Shown piece after piece: positions 34,118-43,280 of a stretch of 64,000 bases of DNA. Every line of letters begins with the position of its first letter. Position 1 is the stretch's first letter. The position numbers were made by a program, and so were the translations under genes. This DNA comes from Mucilaginibacter tundrae (GTDB lineage Bacteria > Bacteroidota > Bacteroidia > Sphingobacteriales > Sphingobacteriaceae). Location: positions 248,001 to 312,000 of the forward strand of contig NZ_JACCBZ010000002.1 of assembly GCF_013408825.1 (NCBI RefSeq), given 5' to 3'. The notes beneath the pieces are model-generated. The model was given only the letters and a program-made list of their open reading frames with translations. It did no database searches and was not told the origin of the DNA.

Positions 34118-35335
34118 ATGAAGCTTTGGGGTTTGATATATGTTTTGATATTTTTCTATCTTACGGGCAATGCTCAATCGGCTTATCACCCCTTCCCTCA
34201 ACATGTATATTATACAAATGGGACTATAAAACCCAACAAATTTTCCCAATCCAAATTGGATCAAACGGTAGAATCTTTCTATAACCAATGGGAAGCCGGG
34301 TACATCAAAACCATCCCCAACAAACAGGAAAGTTACATTTGGTTTGAAGACAAGGATGATAAACAATGCGTTTCCGAAGGGCAGGGTTATGGCATGGTCA
34401 TAGTAGCCTTAATGGCCGGATTTGATCCATCGGCCAAAAATACATTTGATAATTTGTACCGATATTACCATGCGCATCCCAGCAACCGCGGCCGCCATTT
34501 AATGGCATGGGCACAAAATATACATGATAAAGACATTGACGAAACATCGGCAAGTGACGGCGATATAGACATTGCTTACTCACTATTATTAGCCAATGCG
34601 CAATGGGGAAGCAAAGGCTCTATTAATTATTTACAGGAAGCGAAAAGCGCGATTGCTGATATTATGCGATATGACATCAACCGTAAAACATGGTCGGTTT
34701 TATTGAGTAATGGAATTGAGGCTGACAGCAGGGACTATTTTGATACCCGGTCATCCGATTTTATGCCTGCTAATTTTAAAGCTTTTGAGCAGGTTACTGG
34801 TGATGCGCGTTGGAAAAATATTATAGATAATGAGTACAAACTTTTTAGCTATATGCAAAAGCAATATAGCCCGGACGCAGGATTAGTGCCTGACTTTATA
34901 ATACGTTTAAACAAAAGAGCAAAACCCGCCCCGGCGCATTACCTGGAATCGGTTTATGACGGTGATTATAATTATAATGCCTGTCGTGTTCCCTGGCGTA
35001 TAGCTACCGATTATTTATTATCCGGCGATCAGCGTTCGAAAGCATTTGTTCAAAAGATAAATCATTGGATCAGGGAGACAACCAGCAACAGTACTTATAA
35101 CCTATCTGCAGGGTACACCTTAGCAGGTGATGATATTAAGGATAGCCATTTTGAAGCTTTAAGTTTTATAGCACCTTTCGCTGTATCGGCCATGGTTGAT
35201 AAAAGTAACCAACAATGGCTAAACAGCGTATGGGATTATACCGTGCAGTTTAAACTGAAAGATTTTGATTACTACGACAACACTGTCAAAATGCTAAATA
35301 TGCTTATCATATCAGGCAATTACTGGAAACCTTAA
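34118..35335 (+). CDS. Glycoside hydrolase family 8, secreted endoglucanase/xylanase-like
   Basis: The 405-residue protein starts at ATG 34118, which gives a clean signal peptide (MKLWGLIYVLIFFYLTGNAQ); the TTG frame upstream is rejected. GH8 motifs are present: VSEGQGYGM with general acid E87, and SASDGDIDIAYSLLLA with D147/D149 for base and substrate binding. It should hydrolyse beta-1,4-glucans or xylans outside the cytoplasm. It is a lone gene without SusC/SusD, unlike a polysaccharide utilisation locus. Confidence 0.92.
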   Translation: MKLWGLIYVLIFFYLTGNAQSAYHPFPQHVYYTNGTIKPNKFSQSKLDQTVESFYNQWEAGYIKTIPNKQESYIWFEDKDDKQCVSEGQGYGMVIVALMAGFDPSAKNTFDNLYRYYHAHPSNRGRHLMAWAQNIHDKDIDETSASDGDIDIAYSLLLANAQWGSKGSINYLQEAKSAIADIMRYDINRKTWSVLLSNGIEADSRDYFDTRSSDFMPANFKAFEQVTGDARWKNIIDNEYKLFSYMQKQYSPDAGLVPDFIIRLNKRAKPAPAHYLESVYDGDYNYNACRVPWRIATDYLLSGDQRSKAFVQKINHWIRETTSNSTYNLSAGYTLAGDDIKDSHFEALSFIAPFAVSAMVDKSNQQWLNSVWDYTVQFKLKDFDYYDNTVKMLNMLIISGNYWKP

Positions 35336-35336
35336 A

Positions 35337-36647
35337 TTACTGATTATTTAAAATTCCTTTCGCCACATTTTGGCCACTTGTCAACGCTGCCTCTACTGTA
35401 CCCATAGCCGGGCCTTCGTATAAATATTCACCTGCAAAAAACAGGGTATTCTCAACACCTCCATCTAATACTTTTCGGGCTTCGGGTGCGGCAACAGTAT
35501 CATAACTATAAGAACCGCGTGTAAACGGCTCCGCTGTCCAGTTCATAATGCTTGACGCTATCAACTTTGCCCTTAGATCATCAACAGATAGTTTAAATAG
35601 GTTGCTTAGCGATTGGAGCGCCTGCTGTAAAAGTTCGTCATTGGTATTACTTATTTTTTCCTTAGCCCTCGGCCCGGCTAACCAGCCGGTAAGCAATGTG
35701 GAATGTTTAGGATATTGCGTCCACCAGGTTGGAATATTTTCATCCGATATCAGGAAAGCCATATCCTTAAGGCTTTTACCTGCCAGCTTTTTGGTGTCGT
35801 TGTTTTCCCAAAATGCATCCTTAAATTCCAATAAAAATTTAATTATCGCGCCAAAGCCTAAGTTATTAATTGCCTGCGACTGTTCTTTTATGGGCGGATG
35901 AAATTCTATCGCCCCTTTTTCATTTCTATCGGCTTGTAATACGCCTAACGGTAAAGCTATAATTACTTTTTCTGCGGTATAAACTTCGCCAGTTACGATT
36001 GTAACTTTTACAAGCGCCTGTTTCCAGTCGATTTGCGTAACGGCTGAATTCAAATAAACACTGCCACCATTCTCCTTGCATTTGTTAGCGAGGTAAGTGA
36101 TCATGCTACAATAACCATCATCTAAACGATGTTGCGCATTATCATCTTCGTTATTCCATTCGTTTCTTAAGGCGAAAGCGCTCGCCTTGTTAGGGTCAGC
36201 AGTGTCATAACCTGCTACATATTTTGATACACCATCCCTTAAACCAATATATTCCTCACCCGGAAAATGTGTTTGCAAAAAATTGGCAATATCTGTATCC
36301 TGCTCTAGTTCATTCAATTTTTTCAATAGCAGGTCCCAGTTCTCAATAAAACCTTCATGATTAATGAACTTACCTTTATCATACCGCACCATTTCTCCGC
36401 TGGCAGCACTGTATTTAATATTGGCCTCTTTTAGTAAATTCAAGGTCACTGGTAAGTTGCCGTGGATAAACTCGGCACCTAACTCAGCATGTTTAAAAAA
36501 AGATTCGTGGCTTATAGTATGGATCCTACCGCCTGTACGGTTACGGGCTTCCAATACGATCACCTTCTTTCCCGATTCCGAAAGCCTGTAAGCAGCCATT
36601 AAACCTGCGGCGCCTGCACCTATTATTAATACATCTGTCGTCTGCAT
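35337..36647 (-). CDS. Flavin-containing monoamine oxidase-family protein
   Basis: The 436-residue protein has the FAD dinucleotide-binding motif VLIIGAGAAGLMAAYRL at residues 6-22, followed by LEARNRTGGRIHTI, the amine-oxidase signature. The C-terminal FAD contact FFAGEYLYEGPAMGTVEAAL is also present. It should oxidise an amine to an aldehyde or imine with production of hydrogen peroxide. There is no signal peptide. The substrate cannot be read, and it converges with the GH8 gene with one base between stops. Confidence 0.9.
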   Translation of the reverse strand: MQTTDVLIIGAGAAGLMAAYRLSESGKKVIVLEARNRTGGRIHTISHESFFKHAELGAEFIHGNLPVTLNLLKEANIKYSAASGEMVRYDKGKFINHEGFIENWDLLLKKLNELEQDTDIANFLQTHFPGEEYIGLRDGVSKYVAGYDTADPNKASAFALRNEWNNEDDNAQHRLDDGYCSMITYLANKCKENGGSVYLNSAVTQIDWKQALVKVTIVTGEVYTAEKVIIALPLGVLQADRNEKGAIEFHPPIKEQSQAINNLGFGAIIKFLLEFKDAFWENNDTKKLAGKSLKDMAFLISDENIPTWWTQYPKHSTLLTGWLAGPRAKEKISNTNDELLQQALQSLSNLFKLSVDDLRAKLIASSIMNWTAEPFTRGSYSYDTVAAPEARKVLDGGVENTLFFAGEYLYEGPAMGTVEAALTSGQNVAKGILNNQ

Positions 36648-36808
36648 AAATTACCCATATTAGCAAAAAACCGAATTTCCACAAATAACCAGCCATTTTT
36701 CAATAAAAAGACTATTTTATTGAAATAACGTTGCTTTTAACCGTTGAATAATGTTAATACCAAACAATCATTGGCTTAATTTTTGCATTTCCTTCATAAA
36801 CCAATGAT

Positions 36809-37555
36809 ATGCCCGAAGGCCCGATTATAGTGATTTTAAAAGAAGAGCTACACCCGTTTAAACATCAAAAAGTAATTGCAGCTAAAGGATACACCACTAA
36901 ATTTGATCCGCATTTACTTAACGGGCAAACACTCATAAACATTAAAAGCTGGGGCAAACATTTATTGCTATGTTTTAGTGATTTTACCGTTCGGGTTCAT
37001 TTAATGCTGTTTGGCTCTTATCGCATCAACAGCCGGGGTAAACACAATGCCTCATTAAGCATACAATTTGAAAATGGCGAGATTAATTTCTATATCAGCT
37101 CCGTAATTTTAATTGATAAGCCCTTAAAGCAGGTTTATGATTGGTCGGCCGATGTAATGAGTAAGAAATGGGATACCCAAAAGGCAATCGATAAGCTAAA
37201 AGCCAAGCCCAAAGCGTTAGCCGGCGATGTGTTATTAGACCAAAAGATTTTTTCCGGTGTAGGCAATATCATCCGTAACGAAGCACTGTTCAGGGCACGC
37301 ATTCATCCCAACAGCATTATTGGCGGTATCCCCGATGAAAAGCTAAACGAGCTTATTCAGCAAACCATCAATTACACCTTCGAATTTTTGAAATGGAAAA
37401 AGAAAGGCGTATTACGCAGGCACTTTGAAGCTTATGAACAGGATATTTGCCCCCGTGATCACATCCCCTTTCAAAAAGCAGACCTCGGTAAAACCAAACG
37501 ACACACCTATTACTGCAATGTTTGTGAGCAATTATACACCGAAAAAGACCAGTAA
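36809..37555 (+). CDS. Fpg/Nei-family DNA glycosylase with altered zinc finger
   Basis: The 248-residue protein starts PEGP, with P2 the Schiff-base nucleophile and E3 the catalytic acid after Met removal. K50 in SWGKHLLL is the conserved beta-hairpin lysine, and FSGVGNIIRNEALF (148-161) is the H2TH motif. The C-terminal finger is CPRDH ... RHTYYCNVC: C214, C236 and C239 are present but the second cysteine is D217, so zinc binding may be lost or use another ligand. R231 is kept. It removes oxidised bases in base excision repair. The next 380 bp are non-coding. Confidence 0.92.
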   Translation: MPEGPIIVILKEELHPFKHQKVIAAKGYTTKFDPHLLNGQTLINIKSWGKHLLLCFSDFTVRVHLMLFGSYRINSRGKHNASLSIQFENGEINFYISSVILIDKPLKQVYDWSADVMSKKWDTQKAIDKLKAKPKALAGDVLLDQKIFSGVGNIIRNEALFRARIHPNSIIGGIPDEKLNELIQQTINYTFEFLKWKKKGVLRRHFEAYEQDICPRDHIPFQKADLGKTKRHTYYCNVCEQLYTEKDQ

Positions 37556-37583
37556 ATGCACTTTTTAAAAAGCCGGTTTAGCT

Positions 37584-37860
37584 ATACTGTACCGCGGAAC
37601 AAGTGAAACAAACGGTACACCTGGAACACTTTTCGCCCAAAAAACATCCTTAAAGTGCCCAAAAAGCAGGTTATTAGATCGTTTTTTATTGATTTTTAAG
37701 CTAAAAAACAGTCATTTTAGGTAAAAAAACGGCCAAAAAACGTGCAATTTTCGCTGTTTTTACCTCATTTTTGATCAAAAAATAATAGTTTTTATACTTG
37801 TTAGAATCAGTTTTGCAACAGTTTTATACCTATTTGAAACAATTTTGGAACACCGTATCC
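37584..37860 (+). repeat. Dispersed iteron-bearing element, copy 2
   Basis: It is homologous to 12700-12967 in the opposite orientation. Four 9-bp units abut at 37594-37629: GCGGAACAA, GTGAAACAA, ACGGTACAC and CTGGAACAC. They are followed by TTTTCGCCC and, 30 bp on, GGTTATTA, both found at the same places in copy 1. The body is again A/T tracts split by short G/C words (GGCCAAAAAACGTG). The far end near 37810-37855 has GNAACA words (TTTGCAACAG, TTTGAAACAA, TTTGGAACAC). No gene is present in 37556-37939. Confidence 0.75.
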
Positions 37861-37939
37861 ATGCGTGTAAAGACCCGCTGGAAAACCGGGCCGGGGGCTG
37901 GCCTAGTGGATGAGGAGTTAATTTTATTAAATCTTCAAC

Positions 37940-38593
37940 TTACTCTTCACTCAACGCCTCAGCAATCTCCATAAACCCTTTTTCGCGGGCAAGATCGGCA
38001 GGTAACTTGCCACCTTCCATGCGGATATTGATATCAGCATTATTTTCCAATAACAATATCAAAAGATCAAGATTTCCATTTTGCGCCGCAGAGTGGATTG
38101 GTGTAACACCAGCCTGTTGCCTTACGTTAATATTGGCTCCGCTCTCAATTAATAATGCCGCGATATCGGCATGATTACCTGCCGCGGCAGAATGTATAGG
38201 GTATACATTATACCCATTGTTTGATGACATATTAACATCGGCGCCTTTTAAAATCAGGAAACGGGCGATTTCATATTGGCCAAAGTAACAAGCCAAACCG
38301 AGCGGTGTAAACCCGTCTTCGGCATAATAATTTATAGCATCCGGATAGGTGTAAACCAGGTGGGCAACAACATCAAATTTTCCGGCAGCAACGGCTTCAA
38401 ACAAATTCACCTCGTCAATATACTTCATCAAAAAAGCGGTAACCTCCGGCTTTTTATAGTAGCACGAAAGCATAATTGGCGATACATGATGACTGGTTGC
38501 TGTTTTCGCGAGCGTGGGGTTTTGAGTTAATAAATTGTTTAACCCCGCTAAATCGCCTGTTGTAATGTATTGTTCAAGTTGATTCTGATTCAT
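37940..38593 (-). CDS. Ankyrin-repeat protein
   Basis: The 217-residue protein consists of about five to six ankyrin repeats. Clear ones read DGFTPLGLACYFGQYEIARF, NGYNVYPIHSAAAGNHADIA and AGVTPIHSAAQNGNLDLLIL, each ending in a variant of GADVN. There is no signal peptide, membrane segment or catalytic domain, so it is probably a cytoplasmic protein-binding scaffold. It is divergent from ftsK. Confidence 0.9.
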   Translation of the reverse strand: MNQNQLEQYITTGDLAGLNNLLTQNPTLAKTATSHHVSPIMLSCYYKKPEVTAFLMKYIDEVNLFEAVAAGKFDVVAHLVYTYPDAINYYAEDGFTPLGLACYFGQYEIARFLILKGADVNMSSNNGYNVYPIHSAAAGNHADIAALLIESGANINVRQQAGVTPIHSAAQNGNLDLLILLLENNADINIRMEGGKLPADLAREKGFMEIAEALSEE

Positions 38594-38736
38594 CCTTATT
38601 CTGATCTTTTTGTTATCAATACAATTAATATTTATTGCATTTAGAATCTATATCCGTTGTACGCAGAATAAACATCTTAGTTCCAAATAAGTAAAAATTA
38701 AAAATTTAGCGCCAAATAAGTTTAATCTATTAACTT

Positions 38737-38744
38737 TATATTTG
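38737..38744 (+). promoter_or_regulatory. ftsK -7 box
   Basis: TATATTTG matches TAnnTTTG, 23 bp before the ATG at 38768. Upstream, CCAAATAAGT occurs twice about 28 bp apart (near 38684 and 38712), possibly a regulator site. Confidence 0.55.
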
Positions 38745-38767
38745 TAAGCTAAACGCTGTATACAGGG

Positions 38768-41329
38768 ATGCCGGTAAAAGGAAATCAGTTCAAATCAAAT
38801 AGTTTTAAAGAAGATAACGAGCCTCGCCAAAGCGCAAAAAGCGAGAAGGAAAAGTATGCAAGGCCTAAAGCGGCTAAGATGCCAACCTTCGACCTTAATA
38901 ATGGGCGATTGGTAAAAATTGTGGGCTTGTTTTTTCTTATTCTAACTATCTTTTTCCTGGTTGCATTCACCTCTTATCTTTTCACCTGGCAACAGGATCA
39001 AAGCTACGTTTCACCTGCCAATGGCGGCTGGCATAACCTGCTTAAAACCACACAAGAGCTGCAGGACAATGGCATAAAAAGCCCTGTAGTAGAAAACTGG
39101 ATGGGCAAATTCGGCGCATTACTATCCGATCAGTTTATTTACGAGTGGTTTGGCATTGCATCCTTTATTTTTGTATTTGTATTTTTTGTGATAGGTTACC
39201 GCATGCTATTTAAGGTAAAGCTTTTCTCTATCCCTAAAACACTTGCTTATTCATTTTTCTGCATTATTTTTCTTTCAGTTTTCATTGGGTTCATTCATGC
39301 TTTTATCGGCGATTACCCCCACATGTTGGAAGGTGGCTTTGGTTACTGGACAAACATTTTACTGGATGCGCAAATCGGGCAAACAGGCACTGGCGGTATT
39401 TTGATATTTGCCGCGCTAACTGTATTGATCATCGCCTACAACATTGATTTTAAATTCCCTGAAAGAAAAATAAAAGTCTCCCCAACCGTGGGAGATTTAG
39501 AGGGGGCTGCTGTGGACGTCCTCCCGGCTGACCCTATTGAATTATTAGAAGAAGAAGAACCGTCACTACCTGTGGAATGGCCACGAAATACAAATCGCGC
39601 CACCAATATTGCTAAGGCGGTTGAACCAATGGTTCAAAATCCGATATTTCATGAACCCGTTATATTAACGCCCGATCCGGCAAATGCTCATGAACCGGAG
39701 TTTGAAAGCGAGATACCGTTAACCGTAGCGGTTGACAGGCCAATGCCCATACTCAACATCGAAAAAAGTGATGATGATAAGGCAAAAGATCTGGTAGCCC
39801 AGTTTGGCGCGTATGATCCAAAACTTGATCTGGCTAAATACAAATACCCAACGCTCGATCTATTAGAAAACTACGGTTCAAACAAGATCTCTGTAAACTC
39901 CGATGAACTGGAAGCCAACAAAAATAAAATTGTTGAAACACTGAATCATTACAACATTGAAATTGATAAGATCAAAGCGACCATTGGGCCAACAGTTACT
40001 TTGTATGAGATCATCCCCGCTCCCGGTGTGCGCATTTCCAAGATCAAAAATCTCGAAGATGATATCGCTCTGAGTCTTGCCGCTTTAGGTATCCGTATCA
40101 TTGCCCCTATGCCGGGTAAAGGAACTATTGGTATCGAAGTGCCTAATCAAAACCCCGAAATGGTTTCCATGCGTTCCGTTTTGTCAACTGAAAAGTGGCA
40201 GAATAATACCATGGATCTACCTATCGCTTTAGGCAAAACTATATCTAATGAGGTGTTTATTGCTGATTTGGCAAAGATGCCTCACTTACTTGTTGCAGGC
40301 GCTACCGGTCAGGGTAAATCGGTGGGTATCAATGCCATCCTGGTTTCACTACTTTACAAAAAACACCCCGCAGAGTTAAAGTTTGTTTTGGTCGATCCTA
40401 AAAAGGTGGAGTTAACCCTGTTCCGCAAAATAGAAAGGCATTTCCTGGCAAAATTGCCGGATGAAGCTGATGCGATCATCACCGATACCAAAAAAGTGGT
40501 AAATACGCTTAATTCTTTATGTATCGAGATGGATCAGCGATATGACCTGTTAAAAGATGCACAGGTACGTAATCTGAAAGAATACAACGCTAAATATGTA
40601 AGCCGTAAAATTAGCGACCCGGAAAAGCATCGTTACCTGCCATTCATCGTACTAATTATTGATGAGTTTGCCGATTTAATGATGACTGCGGGTAAAGAGG
40701 TAGAAATGCCGATTGCCCGTATAGCGCAGTTAGCCCGTGCGGTGGGTATTCACTTGGTTATTGCCACACAAAGGCCATCAGTAAACGTAATTACCGGTAC
40801 TATTAAGGCTAACTTCCCTGCACGTCTGGCATTTAGGGTATTGTCTAAGATAGATTCACGTACAATATTAGATGCTGGTGGTGCCGACCAATTGATTGGC
40901 CGGGGTGACATGCTGATGTCTACCGGCAGCGACTTGATACGCCTGCAGTGCGCATTTGTGGATACACCGGAAGTAGAGCGGATCTCCGACTTTATTGGTA
41001 GCCAGCAAGGCTACCCAAGTGCCATGCACCTGCCTGAGTATGTTGGCGAAGGCGAAGCAAGCAGCAGCTCCAAAGAATATGACCCGGATAACCGCGATCC
41101 CATGTTTGAAGATGCTGCCAGGTTGATCGTGATGCATCAGCAGGGTTCAACATCACTCATCCAACGTAAAATGAAACTGGGTTATAATCGTGCCGGCCGT
41201 ATCATTGATCAACTGGAAGCCGCAGGCATAGTTGGCCCATTTGAAGGAAGCAAAGCACGCGAGGTGTTATACCCTGATGAGTATAGTTTGGAAAGATATT
41301 TGGAGACGTTAGACAAACCGAAAGTGTAA
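38768..41329 (+). CDS. ftsK: DNA translocase FtsK/SpoIIIE
   Basis: The 853-residue protein has an N-terminal membrane domain (about four spans, residues 45-225), a linker to about 365, an alpha/beta motor with Walker A GATGQGKS at 511-518 and Walker B IVLIIDEFADLMM, and a C-terminal winged gamma domain (SLIQRKMKLGYNRAGRIIDQLE). It pumps chromosome ends across the division septum and loads XerCD recombination. Residues 235-247 (IKVSPTVGDLEGA), at the start of the linker, are encoded by a half-copy of an intergenic repeat in frame. lolA follows, a usual Bacteroidota neighbour. Confidence 0.96.
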   Translation: MPVKGNQFKSNSFKEDNEPRQSAKSEKEKYARPKAAKMPTFDLNNGRLVKIVGLFFLILTIFFLVAFTSYLFTWQQDQSYVSPANGGWHNLLKTTQELQDNGIKSPVVENWMGKFGALLSDQFIYEWFGIASFIFVFVFFVIGYRMLFKVKLFSIPKTLAYSFFCIIFLSVFIGFIHAFIGDYPHMLEGGFGYWTNILLDAQIGQTGTGGILIFAALTVLIIAYNIDFKFPERKIKVSPTVGDLEGAAVDVLPADPIELLEEEEPSLPVEWPRNTNRATNIAKAVEPMVQNPIFHEPVILTPDPANAHEPEFESEIPLTVAVDRPMPILNIEKSDDDKAKDLVAQFGAYDPKLDLAKYKYPTLDLLENYGSNKISVNSDELEANKNKIVETLNHYNIEIDKIKATIGPTVTLYEIIPAPGVRISKIKNLEDDIALSLAALGIRIIAPMPGKGTIGIEVPNQNPEMVSMRSVLSTEKWQNNTMDLPIALGKTISNEVFIADLAKMPHLLVAGATGQGKSVGINAILVSLLYKKHPAELKFVLVDPKKVELTLFRKIERHFLAKLPDEADAIITDTKKVVNTLNSLCIEMDQRYDLLKDAQVRNLKEYNAKYVSRKISDPEKHRYLPFIVLIIDEFADLMMTAGKEVEMPIARIAQLARAVGIHLVIATQRPSVNVITGTIKANFPARLAFRVLSKIDSRTILDAGGADQLIGRGDMLMSTGSDLIRLQCAFVDTPEVERISDFIGSQQGYPSAMHLPEYVGEGEASSSSKEYDPDNRDPMFEDAARLIVMHQQGSTSLIQRKMKLGYNRAGRIIDQLEAAGIVGPFEGSKAREVLYPDEYSLERYLETLDKPKV
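39472..39508 (+). repeat. Half-copy of the composite intergenic repeat inside ftsK
   Basis: This 37-bp stretch matches 1847-1883 at 35 of 37 positions (AAAAGTCTCCCC, then ACCG, then GGGAGATTTAGAGGGGGCT) and keeps the ftsK frame. It lies in the linker just after the last membrane span, where insertions are tolerated. Confidence 0.85.
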
Positions 41330-41340
41330 GATTTCCCCAG

Positions 41341-41420
41341 TTTGTCATTCTGAGCGCAGCGAAGAATCTGTAAAGTAGTTTACGTGAGTACAGATTCTTC
41401 GCTACGCTCAGAATGACAAA
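41341..41420. repeat. Long inverted repeat (31-bp arms) after ftsK
   Basis: Arms 41341-41371 and 41390-41420 are reverse complements with one mismatch, around an 18-base loop. The arm begins TTTGTCATTCTGAGCG and continues with CAGCGAAGAATCTGT. This is a widely dispersed bacterial repeat type. It could also act as a transcription terminator between ftsK and lolA. Confidence 0.85.
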
Positions 41421-41486
41421 GGACATTAAACCTTACAAACATCTAACCCTCTAAACTGTATATTTAGCAAATACATCCACCCAAAA

Positions 41487-42167
41487 ATGAAAAGAATCAC
41501 TTTATACTTATTATTAGTTCTAGGAATAAATGCTACTGCATTTGCCCAAAAAGACGCCGAAGCGAAAGTTATTTTAAACCAGGTTAGCGCTAAATACAAA
41601 GCCTATAATATTGTAAAGAGTGATTTTACTTTTGTGATTGATAACCCACAGTCACAAACAACCATTACACAAGAAGGAACTATTGTTGTTCAATCCAAAA
41701 CAAACAAATACAAGCTAAGCCTTTACAGTCAGGATCCTACTGCCAAAAATCTGGTTGAACAGGAGATCATAACCGATGGCAAAAACCAGTGGACTTACAC
41801 CAAAAAAGATAAAGAAGTTCAATTAAACAAGGTTGACAACGCAGGCGAGAGCTTTAATCCGGCACAGATCTTTACCATGTACGAGAAGGGCTACAAATAC
41901 ATTTACACCGGTAGCGAAACCTTAAAAGGCCGCGTTTACCAAATCATCGACCTTACGCCTGAAGACATCGACAAGTCTTTTTTCAAGATCAGGCTGATGA
42001 TCGACAAAACAAAGAAACAAATTTATAGCGCGCTAATTTTCGATAAATCAGGTAATAAATACAGCTATACCATCAAAACATTTATACCTAATGTACAAGT
42101 TCCTGAAAGCACCTTTACTTTCGATACTAAGGCACATCCCGGTGTTGAAGTGGTTGATTTGAGGTAG
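41487..42167 (+). CDS. lolA: LolA-like outer membrane lipoprotein carrier protein
   Basis: The 226-residue protein has a signal peptide (about residues 4-20, ending AFAQ) and a LolA fold: an unclosed beta barrel with strands such as GTIVVQSKTNKYKLSL, IITDGKNQWTYTKKDKEVQL and YQIIDLTPEDIDKSFFKIRL. It should carry lipoproteins across the periplasm. TATATTTA at 41459-41466, one base off the -7 consensus, is a possible own promoter, since a long hairpin separates it from ftsK. Confidence 0.88.
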   Translation: MKRITLYLLLVLGINATAFAQKDAEAKVILNQVSAKYKAYNIVKSDFTFVIDNPQSQTTITQEGTIVVQSKTNKYKLSLYSQDPTAKNLVEQEIITDGKNQWTYTKKDKEVQLNKVDNAGESFNPAQIFTMYEKGYKYIYTGSETLKGRVYQIIDLTPEDIDKSFFKIRLMIDKTKKQIYSALIFDKSGNKYSYTIKTFIPNVQVPESTFTFDTKAHPGVEVVDLR

Positions 42168-42231
42168 TAAATTTTATTTTTAGATTAGTTTGGGCATAGT
42201 TAAATTCAATCCCGAATCGTAAATTTGAATA

Positions 42232-42504
42232 ATGCTATCCCTCACCAACCATACTCTTGAAAAACTGGAAATGCTGTTAAAAACAGCAGGCTATAAGGTA
42301 AGGTATGAGAAGGGAAATTTTAAAACCAATGCCTGCCTGCTGCAAAACAGTAAGGTAATTGTGATCAATAAATTCTCTAACCTCGAAAGCAGGATAAACT
42401 CCATAACCGAACTGGCACGCGAACTGGAAATTGATTATAAACTTTTAGATGAAAAACAGGTTGCATTTTTGCAGCAACTAAAACAAACTAACCTGCAACT
42501 GTGA
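42232..42504 (+). CDS. Conserved-looking small protein of unknown function
   Basis: It encodes 90 residues, mixed alpha/beta, with no signal peptide or membrane span. The pattern YKVRYEKGNFKTNACLLQNSKVIVINKFSNLESRINSI and the C-terminal helix suggest a compact soluble domain. It overlaps the next gene by 4 bp (GTGA), so the two are translationally coupled. I do not recognise a named family; the coupling suggests a role linked to the MBL hydrolase. Confidence 0.75.
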   Translation: MLSLTNHTLEKLEMLLKTAGYKVRYEKGNFKTNACLLQNSKVIVINKFSNLESRINSITELARELEIDYKLLDEKQVAFLQQLKQTNLQL

Positions 42505-43280
42505 CCATTACTTTTTTAGGCACCGGCACTTCACAGGGCGTACCTGTTATTGCATGCGATTGCGAGGTTTGTACCTCAGCTGATCCGCATGATAAACGCC
42601 TGCGTTCTTCAATCTTAATCGAGACTGGTGATAAAACGGTGGTTATTGATTCGGGGCCGGATTTTCGTTATCAGATGCTGCGCGAAAACGTTAAGAAACT
42701 TGATGCCATAGTTTTTACCCATGAGCATAAAGACCATGTAGCCGGCATGGATGATATTCGTGCCTTTAATTACCGCCAAAATACGTCAATAGATGTTTAT
42801 GCTACCGGCCGTGTGCAAGAGGCTTTAAAACGTGAATTCTCATACATTTTCGCCGAATTCAAATATCCGGGTATCCCGCAGATCAATATGCATACAATTG
42901 ATTTAACGCCGTTTGATATTGGATCATTGCATTTGATACCTGTTGAGGTGATGCATTATAAGCTACCGGTACTCGGCTTCCGCATAAATGATTTTACTTA
43001 TATAACCGATGCTAAAACAGTAGCTGAAAGTGAAATAGAAAAAATAAAGGGCACCAAAACCCTGGTAATAAACGCGCTGCAAACACAAAGCCATATTTCG
43101 CACTTTACACTGGATGAAGCCATCACTTTTGCACAATTAATAGGTGCTGAAAAAACGTATTTGACACACATCAGCCACCGGCTTGGCTTGCATAAAACAA
43201 TGTCGGCTGATTTACCTTATGGTATTGAGTTTGCTTATGATGGCTTAAAGCTTGATCTGCTCCAAAATATCAAAGGCTAA
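42501..43280 (+). CDS. MBL-fold metallo-hydrolase (PhnP-like)
   Basis: The 259-residue protein starts at a GTG that overlaps the previous stop. It has GTGTSQGVPV at the N-terminus, a cysteine cluster CDCEVC (19-24) as in PhnP-type phosphodiesterases, and the metal motif THEHKDH (H74, H76, D78, H79). Later metal ligands are seen in THISHRLG near the C-terminus. It likely cleaves a cyclic or ester phosphodiester in the cytoplasm. No phosphonate genes lie nearby, so the PhnP role itself is unlikely. Confidence 0.88.
   Translation: MTITFLGTGTSQGVPVIACDCEVCTSADPHDKRLRSSILIETGDKTVVIDSGPDFRYQMLRENVKKLDAIVFTHEHKDHVAGMDDIRAFNYRQNTSIDVYATGRVQEALKREFSYIFAEFKYPGIPQINMHTIDLTPFDIGSLHLIPVEVMHYKLPVLGFRINDFTYITDAKTVAESEIEKIKGTKTLVINALQTQSHISHFTLDEAITFAQLIGAEKTYLTHISHRLGLHKTMSADLPYGIEFAYDGLKLDLLQNIKG

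Noticed and set aside
34118..35335. Cellulose-synthase-associated GH8 (BcsZ-like)
   Set aside because: No bcsA/bcsB neighbours are present, so a synthase role is not supported.
42501..43280. Phosphonate operon gene phnP
   Set aside because: The fold matches but no other phn genes are near; only the MBL hydrolase call is kept.
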